From: Salticus scenicus
Lineage: Eukaryota; Arthropoda; Arachnida; Araneae; Salticidae
Assembly (NCBI GenBank): GCA_963930645.1
Contig: CAWVNO010002520.1
Coordinates: 543,201-607,200, forward strand
Direction: 5' to 3'
Length of the DNA: 64,000 nt
Below are positions 22,630 through 32,340 of this stretch, piece after piece. The translations under genes and the position numbers were made by a program. Position 1 is the stretch's first letter. The number at the start of each line of letters is the position of its first letter. The notes under the pieces are model-generated. The model worked only from the letters and a program-made list of their open reading frames with translations. It was not told where the DNA came from and did no database searches.

Positions 22630-22659
22630 GTTACAAGTAGGAAACTTTAAGCATTAAAA

Positions 22660-23000
22660 AATTTAAATTTGTCTTTTAATATGAATAATTATTCATCATT
22701 TGCTATTGAATGCTTTTTTGTCTTGAATATGACCTGAATGTTTAGAAAAATTGGTTTGTGGAACTTATCAGAGAATATTCTCCAAATCAGAATTATTAGT
22801 TGTAAAGCAAATATCGTGAAATAAGGTCTTTATGTTTTAGTTATGCATGTCAAATGGATTTATTATGAATGAATTTTATAATTTAAGTCGTAAACATGAA
22901 AAATATTTATGTAATTTAGCAAAAAAAGAATGTTCTCAATTATTCTCCAAATTTAAAACTTCGGAAAATATTCTCGCCTTACATCTCTACATATTCCCTA
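22660..23000. repeat. Dispersed repeat, copy 2
   Basis: Diverged longer copy of 2455-2605: shared TTAATATGAATAATT, GCTATTGAATGCTTT-like and GAATATTCTCGCC-TTACATCTCTAC ends. The ORF at 22847-23044 lies inside it and is probably not a gene. Confidence 0.45.
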
Positions 23001-23085
23001 TAAATAAGAGTTACAACTTCAATTTGTTTTCTTTAATACTTTAAATATACAAAGTGGCTATTCGGACCATCTTTTCCAAGGAGAA

Positions 23086-23142
23086 TAAATTAGCACTGAT
23101 AAAAGAGTAAAATTTATCCTCGTGCATGAAAATTTTGTTTCT
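23086..23142. repeat. Short direct repeat of the Penelope-type spacer
   Basis: GCACTGATAAAAGAGTAAAA and the following ATCCTCGTGCATGAAAAT recur almost exactly at 23969-24020, so this is a partial copy of that element. Confidence 0.55.
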
Positions 23143-23839
23143 ACTTTTTTTTTTTTTTTTTTTGAGTGTGTAAGTGGGGTAGAGATTAATTATTTTCATA
23201 GAAATTTTGTACTCTCAATGATGCTAAACTTCTTCAGAAAAGGGCAATAACTCAAAATAATTTTTAAAAAGCAAAAATGAAAATAATAAAGCTTTTGAAA
23301 ATTGAATAATAAAAATAAAAAATTCCACATGGAAACATCTTAGTAAATGAGTATTTTCAGTCTTTGAAAAAATCTTCACAATATGTTTGTTTATGAATAT
23401 GTATAAATAAATCTGCATATTCAACATTTCAACTACATAGATGTTATTGGTTTTTTTGCTTTTCCTTTCTTTTTTTTTTTTTTTTTTTTTAACAATTAAA
23501 CCGTTTCAATATAATTCGATACAAACCAAACCCAATATTCTATAGAAATATATATATGATTTTTCTGAAAATGACTTTTGTACTTATTTTGTAATGTTTC
23601 TTATCAGCAATGTTGAAATAAACATGGATTGTAGATCAATTACATTATACACTTTCAAAATGTTAAAAGTTTGAATTTGTAGTTGAAACAAGAAAGATCA
23701 TAATATGTTAGAGAAATTTCAAGATCAAACAACAAAATCATTATTATGATACAGAGATTTAAATATTTTGATGTTTGTAATAATGATTGATGTTTTTGAT
23801 GTTTGTACAAACTTTGTATCGAGATTATAATCAGATATA

Positions 23840-24080
23840 TTACTTACAAACTTTGAATAAACACCATAAAATGCAATAAACTCGCAACAATTGTTTCGGG
23901 TCGAAAAAACACATGACCCTTCATCAGGCGAATAAAGTAAGCACGAGTGCTGCAGTCAAAGCGGCAACGCACTGATAAAAGAGTAAAATTCATCCTCGTG
24001 CATGAAAATTTCGTTTCTTTGACTGCAGCACTCGTGCTTACTTTATTCGCCTGATGAAGGGTCGTGTGTTTTATCTTGGC
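23840..24080. mobile_element. Penelope-like fragment with inverted duplication and hammerhead-like motif
   Basis: A terminal sequence family also present at 40350-40485. The left part on the minus strand reads CGCCTGATGA, a GGGTC/GACCC stem, GAAAC, then TTGTTGCGAG: the ordered pieces of a type I hammerhead ribozyme (core 23880-23935). The region 23911-23962 is repeated inverted at 24017-24070, so the motif start is present twice, the second time without its GAAAC half. Hammerheads in Penelope-like retroelements are established. An extra A after CTGATGA departs from the consensus, so activity is unproven. Confidence 0.5.
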
Positions 24081-24627
24081 TTTTTTTTTTTTTTTTTTTT
24101 TTTTTTTAATGTACTATCGAAGGCTGCCCCCTGATTACTCTGCTCACCAACCCCCGGATCACTTTACATATTAACCCCTGTGAGGCGTTTCGCTGAATAG
24201 GAATATTATTATGTACAACACAAAACAAAAGCGCAGAAAAATATTATAGAAATTCCCATATTTAATGTCAAATTAAAATACATAATATTTAATACCACAT
24301 TCTTTTGTTTTTTAAATAAAATATTATGCTTAAAATCCTTCTATTTTTTTTTTTTTTTTTTTTTTAGGAATAGAAAGAAATTTATAATATCTAGATCATT
24401 TTGTTATACAACTTTAGTACTCGTATATGACCCCCTTGGAAACTTATAAATTTTTGTCATTATTTGGCGATGAATTTTTTGGTGTAATTGCTTGTTTTTT
24501 TTTGTTTTTTTTTTTTTTTGAAGAAGAAAAAAAAAAAATCTAGTACTTATAATCTATAGCCTATACTTTTTACTAATACCTATACTTTTTTCTAATGCCT
24601 ATATTTTTTAGGAGATAAATTTTTGGA
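24081..24627. other. Non-coding stretch
   Basis: Poly-T tracts near 24081-24107 and 24341-24365, and a short CTATACTTTTT direct repeat at about 24557-24610. No gene recognised. Confidence 0.5.
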
Positions 24628-24641
24628 ACAGCTTTACTATA

Positions 24642-25258
24642 CCCAAGTTAAAATTCTTGCTGGTATTTGTTTGCTAGTCTAGCATTAAATGCTGTATCCC
24701 AGCAAGTAAAATAGCATAAAATACCAAAAATATTTGCTGGTTCCACCAAAATTACCAGCAAGTCATGGTGTGTATTGGCACAGTTTATTGCTTGTCCAGC
24801 ATACATAATCCAGCTTCTGTTGCTTGAATAGTATGTTGCTGGTCCAGCAGTAATTATGACTACTATTTGCTTGAAATTTCTGCTATACTAGCAGTAATTC
24901 ACAACCATCAGATGCTTTTTTGTTGCTATTTTCTCACTTATCACTGGCATCTAGCATGCCATGCTATTTCTACTTAAGCTGCCGACATAACATATTACGC
25001 TGGCAAGCATAGAAAAGCACATAATAGCTTGTTAAGGTACATACCTCTCCAGGCTTTGGAAAAGCTTAAACAACAAATAAGCATAAAATGCTTGTATATA
25101 GCTTGTCGTGCTATTGCTGTGTAAGCTAGATAATATAGCATTTTATGCTGGCTAGCATTATAAAGCATATAACAGCATGAAAATCTAGCAGACAAAGCAA
25201 AACATAGCAATAACTAGCCTATTTTCTTTGCTGGTACTAGCATGGATTTTAACTTGGG
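24642..25258. mobile_element. TIR element with TA target duplication, nested
   Basis: Begins CCCAAGTTAAAATTC and ends GATTTTAACTTGGG; flanked by TA on both sides. Removing it and one TA restores continuity of the surrounding palindrome arm, which proves the borders. The 617-bp interior is rich in GCTGGTA/CTAGCAT/AAGCATA words in both orientations and contains no coding sequence. Confidence 0.85.
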
Positions 25259-25425
25259 TACGGCACCCATTGCTTATTGCCGTTGCCGATGTTTTGGTCA
25301 CGTGGTATGATGGTGTTTTGATTCGGTTTGTGAGTCGGTACTGTGAATCGTTTGACAACGTCGTGAATCGAATCAAAATGTCATGAAACAATACTTTTCA
25401 TTATTATGAAACTTTTTTTTATGTT

Positions 25426-25600
25426 TCACTATGTTTTCTGCTGTTTGCTCGCTTCGCGAGCATTAAAACAAAAAAAAGAAAACATCACTGGACGCCCCTA
25501 ATTCGTGGAGCATGAATCAGTAAAAGCATGAAAATTCATGGAGCAGCGGTCACTATGTTTTCTGCTGTTTGCTCGCTTCGCGAGCATTAAAACCAAACAA
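25426..25600. repeat. Two direct copies of a 43-bp unit with GCTCGCTTCGCGAGC hairpin
   Basis: CACTATGTTTTCTGCTGTTT followed by GCTCGCTTCGCGAGCATTAAAAC occurs at about 25427 and again at about 25550. Each holds a perfect 6-bp stem hairpin. It lies in the middle of the palindromic element. Confidence 0.75.
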
Positions 25601-25795
25601 AGACCATCACTGGATAGTGGATATCCCTACTTAGCGATGCATGAATCAATAAATGTTATGTTTTTTTACGTTTCGATACAACAGAAAAAAGTATCGATAC
25701 TCTGATTCGGGTCTCGAATCACCATCATATCACGCGATCAAAACATCGGCAACGGCAATAAGGAATGGGTGCCGTATAGTAAAGCTAAGCCGAAT

Positions 25796-26120
25796 TTTTT
25801 TCTTGTCGTAATTAGAAATATGAAATGTGTTCTAGAAATGTCAAATTCTGTAAATGTTAAAAAATTATCAGTGCGAAATTACAAGATTTATAATTGAGTT
25901 TGATTTTGACTCTATTTGGAACAACTTGCAGGTTGGTCCACAACTCTATTCGGTGATTTTATTGTGTGTTTATACTTCTGTGTGTTTTTATAGATGCTTG
26001 TCAAAGATGCCATAAGGTGGATGCCAATGACGTTAAAATCAAAGAGGCTTTTGGCGACTAGCTCAACCAAGCCAAAGTGAGAAAAATTCGAAGGTAATTT
26101 ATTTTGCTCAATTATTGTGG
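25796..26120. other. Non-coding stretch with a weak exon-like patch
   Basis: At about 25995, TTTTTATAG precedes a 20-codon open frame (ACQRCHKVDANDVKIKEAFG) ending in TAG. The C-x2-C pattern is suggestive, but the stretch is too short to assign. Confidence 0.2.
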
Positions 26121-26649
26121 TTAACCCTTTCAGGGGCGGTGGCTAGAGGGTCTATCCACCTACTTTAGAAATTTTTCTCTAAGTGTGCAGTGGTTATTTT
26201 TTTTATCCACTTTTATGAAAAGTTAATGTGTACTTCTAAAATTGAAATAGAGATGGCACAACTACAGTAACTTTAAGCAGGATGTGCCTGTGACTTTTTT
26301 AAATGGACAAGTTGCGGGAAAATTTTTTGAAGTTTCTTTTACATATTTTTATGAAAAATAATTTTTTATTCAAAAGTATTTGGTAGTGTAAATATACTGT
26401 AATGCACCTTTTAAATACAACAGATTTACATATTATCTTAGATCATTAATTTTAGTTTGATTTTTAAAAGCATCTTTTAGGTTTATAGACACAGTGGCTA
26501 GAACGCCTAGCCACCACCCACAAAAAAATCCCCACATGCTGAATTTTTTTCTTCATCAAATATGACTTGTAGGGGATGTTTACTTTATGATATATATATA
26601 TTTAAAAGGAAATTCAATCATTTTTACTTAGTGCCCCTGAAAGGGTTAA
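26121..26649. mobile_element. piggyBac-type MITE with TTAA ends
   Basis: Begins TTAACCCTTTCAGGGGC and ends GCCCCTGAAAGGGTTAA: TTAA duplications plus a 13-bp perfect terminal repeat, the piggyBac signature. The 529-bp interior matches the two outer parts of the element at 174-1868 in reverse orientation, without the coding middle. It is therefore an internal-deletion derivative mobilised in trans. Confidence 0.88.
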
Positions 26650-28216
26650 TGCATTCGCTGCCACTCATGTTCCATTAGCATGATGTTCACTATTGTTCCA
26701 AATTGCAGTCACGTAAGATCAGCAGCGAATGTGTTAAGTCAAAAATTGATATTTTTTATAGATACCAAATTACCCAGCAGCAGAAACATCACGACAGGGC
26801 GACATAGTCGCGAACACACACACAGACAAAAAAAAAAAAAAAAAAAAGGCTTGCTTTTGCCTGCACTGATAAAAAAATGTGTCCGCATCTTTCAGATAAC
26901 AATTCACTTATAAAAATTTCTGTATCAAAACTAAAACTAATACTTTTATTATGTATAATTATTTATATTCTGTTGTCAAACATTGCTATTAAACATTTAA
27001 TTGAGTGAGATGGATGAATACAATTGTTTATACTATATTGTTCTGTAGTAAAATTGTATTCGTGTATTGTTGCACGAGATCACCACTGATGTTAACCCCC
27101 TACCAACATCAGCTTTCAGGCTTTTTGAGTGTAAGCCATTTTCACCTCTGATTACACGCAAATTTTGCAGACAGATTATGAAATTTTAAAAGCCTATCGC
27201 AGGCTGCTACAAAACTTTCTGCCACTGGGCCAAATTAAGTAGAGTTATTTATATTGTTGTGCAATTTGACAAAGAATAACTGTCATCAAGGTGCAGAATA
27301 TGTCCAAATGCCCAAACAAGGTTTGGGGGAAGTAAAGTGTATAATCAGGGGTCTGTACAGACTTTTCTAACAGGGTCCTGTTTTTGTGAAATGTCAACAC
27401 ATAATTTTGTGAATCTAAACTTAGTGTGAAAATAAAGTTCTTCTGAGCATTTTTGTCTAGGGTCCTCTTTTTTGTAAAATTGTGAAAAATGTAATTTTTC
27501 AAAATAAAATTATAATTAAGATTTCATTTAGACAATGATGGCTATTTTTTTATAGAGCTAAGCTCACACATATGTATAGAAACCTTTTATAAATTATGTT
27601 GTTGCCATGCTACACCTGGAGAACCTGAAATAGTCAGGGAATTTTTAAATTGAGCATGAAAGTCAGGAATTTGAATATTTTAGCCAGAATGTGGAAAAGC
27701 CAGAGAATTTCATACAATGATTGCCAAAAAAAAAAAAAAAAAAAAAATTTTTTTCCTCCAACGTACAGTCATTTGTCTTCTTTTTTCTTAGCTTCCGCCA
27801 TTTTTTCAAAACAAGACCTCTCAGAAAGACCCCACATATAGGGCAATCTGTCCTTAGGTCAAAGTAACATGTAACTTTTGTGTGTTCAAGTGGTACCATA
27901 CTTATTTTGCCTTCAATACAACCAATGCACAATATATGCAGCAATTTTATGCGCTATAGCACATAAATTACACGAAAAGTTGGAGGCAGGACGCGAAAAA
28001 TTTATTATGGCGGGTCCCCGGGGACGCATAATTTTCATTCTTGGAAAAAAAAATAAAATCAAATTGGAAGAAAGGAAAAGTAAATTTTAAAATATATTTC
28101 TTTTTTAAAACTAATATGTTCTTTATAATTTTAAAGCATTCTACTCTAAAGAAGAAGAAAAAAAAATTCTTTTGAACTTCATTTTACCATAAAGGAAAAA
28201 TAACATATCCTATACG
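26650..28216. other. AT-rich non-coding stretch
   Basis: Short open frames containing poly-A runs (26680-26913, 27650-27841) show no motifs. Positions 27608-27690 hold GTCAGGGAATTT/GTCAGGAATTTG words, also seen at 29530-29550, probably debris of a hAT-like element. No gene recognised. Confidence 0.45.
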
Positions 28217-28572
28217 ATAAACACAAACAAGTGGCCGGCGCGAAATCAAAAACAAAGTCCCGACTCTGAGTCTAGAAAACGAAGTTTTGATGCGAAAAGA
28301 TTATTAGTAAAAAGTGTACGATATGCCACATCGCGTCACTACGTAAATAAATCACCAGTGGGTGTCCTCTATCATACTTAGCCGAAATATGATTGAAATT
28401 CGAAAAATGGTCGCAAAACCCTTCTTTCAAAGAATCCAAAAACATTTCTAATTCCAATACGATAAACACACACGAGTGGTCGGCATGAAAACAAAGTTCT
28501 GAAACACAAAAACGAAGGTCCTGTACAAAAAAGTTAACTGTTAAATGTGCCGGAACATTGAATTGCATCACC
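28217..28572. repeat. Diverged tandem duplication, about 240-bp period
   Basis: GATAAACACAAACAAGTGGCCGGC at about 28217 recurs, diverged, at about 28459 (GATAAACACACACGAGTGGTCGGC). Downstream words also match (AAAACGAAG, AAATGTGCCGGAACATTG versus AAGTGTACGATATGCCACAT, GCATCACC versus GCGTCAC). GC is higher than in the flanks. Confidence 0.5.
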
Positions 28573-29191
28573 CTGCTGCGTTCTAAGTTCATTGAAACAA
28601 AACGAAAACAAATAGAACGGATGAACGAACGTAATTACAGGAACATGACATTATGTCTGTATTAAGAATCAAGAAATTTTATTATTATAAAACTAAGTAT
28701 TAAAAAAATGTTATGTTTGCTGTGTTAAGCAAAAAATAAAATAGTTTTGCTAATGTCAGAATGTCATTATTATTATAGTAATTTTGTTTACAGATAAGTT
28801 AGTACACTTCCTTTTATTTTTTTCTCTAATACATTATTTAAGTTATCAGTATAGCTTATTGGTAAGTTATTTTGTGAAAGGAGGGTGGGGGGCTTGGGGT
28901 AGCTTTTGCAGACGTGATATTTCCGTTTTCGGCAGGGGCCAATATCCAGAATATTCCGATAATCGGAATCAGGTCGGTCCCATGATTGCTGGATAATGAA
29001 TCATGTGCTGTATTTGAAGTGGAATGTGTAACTAAATTTTGTAATCAATCTATTTATCTGAAAATTCATTTCTCCAAAAAAAAAAAAAAAAACCTTTTTC
29101 TCATTTTGTTTTCTTAATGCTAGTAGTTTCGAGGAAATTTAAAAAATGTTTCTAATTTAAAATAATGATAATAACTAGATATTATACTATA

Positions 29192-29194
29192 TTT

Positions 29195-29227
<33 letters not shown>

Positions 29228-29236
29228 TTTTTTGTG
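29192..29236. repeat. (TC)n followed by poly-T and (GT)n
   Basis: Compound microsatellite: about 13 TC repeats, a T-run, then GTGTGTG. Confidence 0.9.
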
Positions 29237-29519
29237 TGTGTTCCAGAGCACATTGAGCTAAATGTTTTCAGTTGTTTCTTAACAGCAACTATCTTCTACA
29301 TAATATTAGTTTAAGACAATCTCAAAAAGAGCTGGTTAAAAATTCCTAAAAAACTGTTTTTCGTCTACAATAGGATAAAATTTTAATTTATATCTGTAAT
29401 GTACAAATTCATTTATGCGAGGACCCATTTTTTGAAAAAAAGGATCCAGATTTTTTAAACTCATGGGTACCGGGAACCTAGGATTTTGGAAGACTAGCAG
29501 CATCACTATGGCTAGGCTG

Positions 29520-29587
29520 GAATTTTCTTAGAACATGTCTGGAAAAGTCAGGTAATTTCATTCTGCTATTTGAGTGGAAACTCTGAA
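29520..29587. mobile_element. hAT-like terminus fragment
   Basis: The complement of this stretch starts CAGAGTTTCCACTCAAATAG and continues with AGAATGAAATTACCTGAC, close to a frequent hAT-type end (CAGGGTTTCCAC...). No partner end or 8-bp duplication was found. Confidence 0.35.
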
Positions 29588-29761
29588 TTAGAAAATAAAT
29601 ATCAGCTTTCCGGGAGAAAATACAGCAGAGCACATCCTAGTATTCAAGTGGTCTATTCATACTATGAAAGACTAGCTTTCGAAATGAAACCGATTTGTCA
29701 AAGATCTGTTTCATTTTGAACATAATTTTAAAAATATCTTGTTTACATTTAAGTATATATA

Positions 29762-32300
29762 CAGTGTACTCTCGATAACTCGAAAACCTTGATATGTCGA
29801 AAAATTATTTTTTCTTGTGATATTACATATTCATCCAAAGTGAATTTTTAATCTTATGTTGAAGAATTTTCACTCAAAATCTTGTCTTTTTTTTTTTTTT
29901 TTTTTTTTAATTACTATTCAGTTTTGTTAAAAAGGTATGTTACCAAAAACTTCTCGCGCCCCTTATCTATCTGAGAGACCCAAATAACTCTATTGGTCAT
30001 TTTAACGACAAACAAAGGGATAAAAAGAAGTGTTGTGGTGCATCAGATAAACACGCACATGTTTTGACCAATGCCAATCTCAGTTTTTTTTTTTCTTGAG
30101 ATCCAATTCAGTCGTTGCTAATAGAAACATGACATATGTACAAGAGACTTATGAGTCACATTTTAGGGAAAAGGGGTTTGTATAAGTGTGCACTAATGTC
30201 TCAAACATATGGATTAGTTGGCCGGAGAAAAGCATGTCTGAGAATCATTGCCAGTTGTTTCAAAAATGAAAATTTCCATAATCATTAAATAAAAATTGAA
30301 TTTTATTGACAATTGAATAAACGATAGCGATTTTAGAGGCCATAGATAAAGGAGGAAAAAAAGAACAAATCGAAAAAGATTTCAAAATTCCAGCATCGAC
30401 TTTTTTATTAATAATATTGAAAAACAGAAACAAAACTGAGAAACTTTTCAAGCATGAAAAAGAAGCTGCGAAGAAGATCAGAATGGCTGAATATCCTGAT
30501 TTAGAAGAATGCCTCATAAAATGGTTTAAACAATGCAGAGCTCATAATATCTCTCTTGGAGGCAATGTGTTAAAAGAAAAGGCCGAACAGTTTGCAGAAA
30601 AACTAGGGTATAAGGATTTCAAAGTCAGTAATGGATGGTTAAAGAACTTTAAAAAGCACAACATAATTTTTAGAAAATTGTGTGGCCCGAACCAATCAGT
30701 GAGCAATGAATTTTGTTCAGAATAGATTAAAAATCTTCCTGATCGTTTGAAAAACTATTCCCCGAATTCATCTCATCAACATTTTAAAAGAGATGAGGAT
30801 TTTCATTAAAGCACTGTTAGGCGAAATTGCAGTTTTCAGTGGAGAAGCATACCACGGAGGCAAGGTAAAGATTGAGTAACAGTGTTAGCTGTCAACATGA
30901 ATGGCACCGAAGTTCGTTACAGAAGGAGGTTGTAAAGATCAGATGCTATTTTTTAGGAAACAGGAAATTGCACCAATAAATATTCTGGATCGTATGAGGA
31001 TGGTTGACTGACCTTAGAGCTGTTTGACACAAAAGAACTGTTTCAGAAAAGTTAACTTTGTGAAAAATGTAGAAAATTAAATTGAATCAGACAAGGAATA
31101 GCAAACTGGCATTGAACCTGATGATGAAATACAATGTGAAGAATGAGTGGAAATTTCAAATTTGCTAAACCTTTCCAAAAAACATAAGTTTTAAAGATTT
31201 TGCTGGCTTAGATGCTAACGTTAAAGTCTGTGGGCTGTGAACAGATGATAAAATTGTTTCTCAGTTGATTTCTTCTCTGCCATATGATGATGAGGAAGAA
31301 GTGGGTGTTCCGGAACCACCACCTATCATTACTATATCTACTGTTCGACCGAGATAAGAACGACCCTGGAACTGACGAAGGTACTGTCCAGTTGCCAGGG
31401 TAACCAATCATTCGACTTAATTTGAGGGATGTCTGGTATTTTCTTTTTGCACCAACACTGGAACTTCTCGCCATATTTCTCTGGTTCAGTGATTGACTTA
31501 TCGCATTTCCTATTGTCAAATCGTTCAGACAGATTGTAAAATTTGTAAAAAAATAAAGTTCATTATTAATTTTTTCTAGATATTTAATCATTTTGAAATT
31601 CATGAATGCAGGAATAAAAATGAAAATTGAGAAAACACATTTTTACGATTTTAAATCTGTGAAATATACATCAAAAACCGTAAGAACTGTTACCTGAATG
31701 TATATTTTAAAACTATATAATTCAATTTATAAATATTAAATGGAAATATAAGCTTTTATAAGAAACCTACTTCAGTGTTGCCAAATACCTTTAAATTTAC
31801 GCTGGTCAAATTATTCATATTAAAAATAAATAAATAAATAGTTATAGTTATTTAATAATCTATTTAGACTTTGTTATATTATCATGGCAATTTAATCATA
31901 TGTTTATTTTTTGCTTTCTGTTTCTTTTTGTAACTAATGTAAATATCTTACTTAAACCTAATCATAATAAAATTAAGTTCATAAAATCTAAATATGCTAT
32001 TAAGTGAAATGGCAATATGAAAGAAATAAGTTATGGCATTTTTAAATAACATCTTGATTAATATTTAAAAAACAAGTGAAGTTTTACAATAACTGATATT
32101 GTTTATTTTAGTAAAAATAAATAATATTTTCTATTATCTATGGATTTTCAAGAGAATGCTAACTAAATAAATATTACTATTTTTTTAAACCAATAATTCT
32201 GTGTGTAAATGCTATTATTAGTGTATCTTGTATCACAAACTCTATCTTGATTTCCCCCCCCCCCCCGTCCTTATGATTTTAAAATATGGAGAGTATACTG
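29762..32300 (+). mobile_element. pogo/Tigger-like DNA transposon, decayed
   Basis: The left end CAGTGTACTCTCGATAACTC is mirrored by GAGAGTATACTG at the right end, and TA flanks both sides (29760-29761 and 32301-32302). The length of 2.54 kb suits a full-length Tigger-type element, and a transposase remnant lies inside in the plus orientation. Right-terminal matching is limited to about 12 bases, so that border is less certain than the left. Confidence 0.7.
30318..31343 (+). pseudogene. pogo/Tigger-like transposase pseudogene
   Basis: Reads through a psq-type HTH (TIAILEAIDKGGKKEQIEKD, from about 30322) and a CENP-B-type second HTH (about 30487-30660; contains DLEECLIKWFKQC and KVSNGWLKNFKKHN). 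A broken DDE region follows, with GEAYHGGK and VTVLAVNMNGTEVR near 30843-30920. It ends in an acidic tail (YDDEEE, near 31280) as in Tigger proteins. The first 102 codons after 30417 are open (ends 30725). After that there are several stops and frameshifts, and the catalytic aspartates cannot be followed. Not functional. The HTH halves are well preserved compared with the catalytic half. Confidence 0.8.
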
Positions 32301-32339
<39 letters not shown>

Positions 32340-32340
32340 C
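32301..32340. repeat. (TA)n(TG)n compound microsatellite
   Basis: About 12 TA followed by about 8 TG repeats directly at the right border of the pogo-like element. Confidence 0.9.

Larger units (their letters stand above)
24628..25795. mobile_element. Palindromic TIR element (older, interrupted)
   Basis: The right arm ends GGGTGCCGTATAGTAAAGCT (to about 25791). The left arm begins AGCTTTACTATA (24630-24641) and continues, after the nested insertion, with CGGCACCCATTGC at 25261. The arms stay complementary for more than 80 bases (ATTGCCGTTGCCGATGTTTTG and so on). The interior carries a 43-bp direct repeat. There is no transposase. Confidence 0.75.

Noticed and set aside
25995..26072. 20-codon exon-like stretch with C-x2-C
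   Set aside because: Too short and without matching neighbours; kept only as a remark in the region entry.
27650..27944. Opposed frames of 63 and 93 codons
   Set aside because: Both span a poly-A/poly-T tract and overlap on opposite strands; no motif or splice context.
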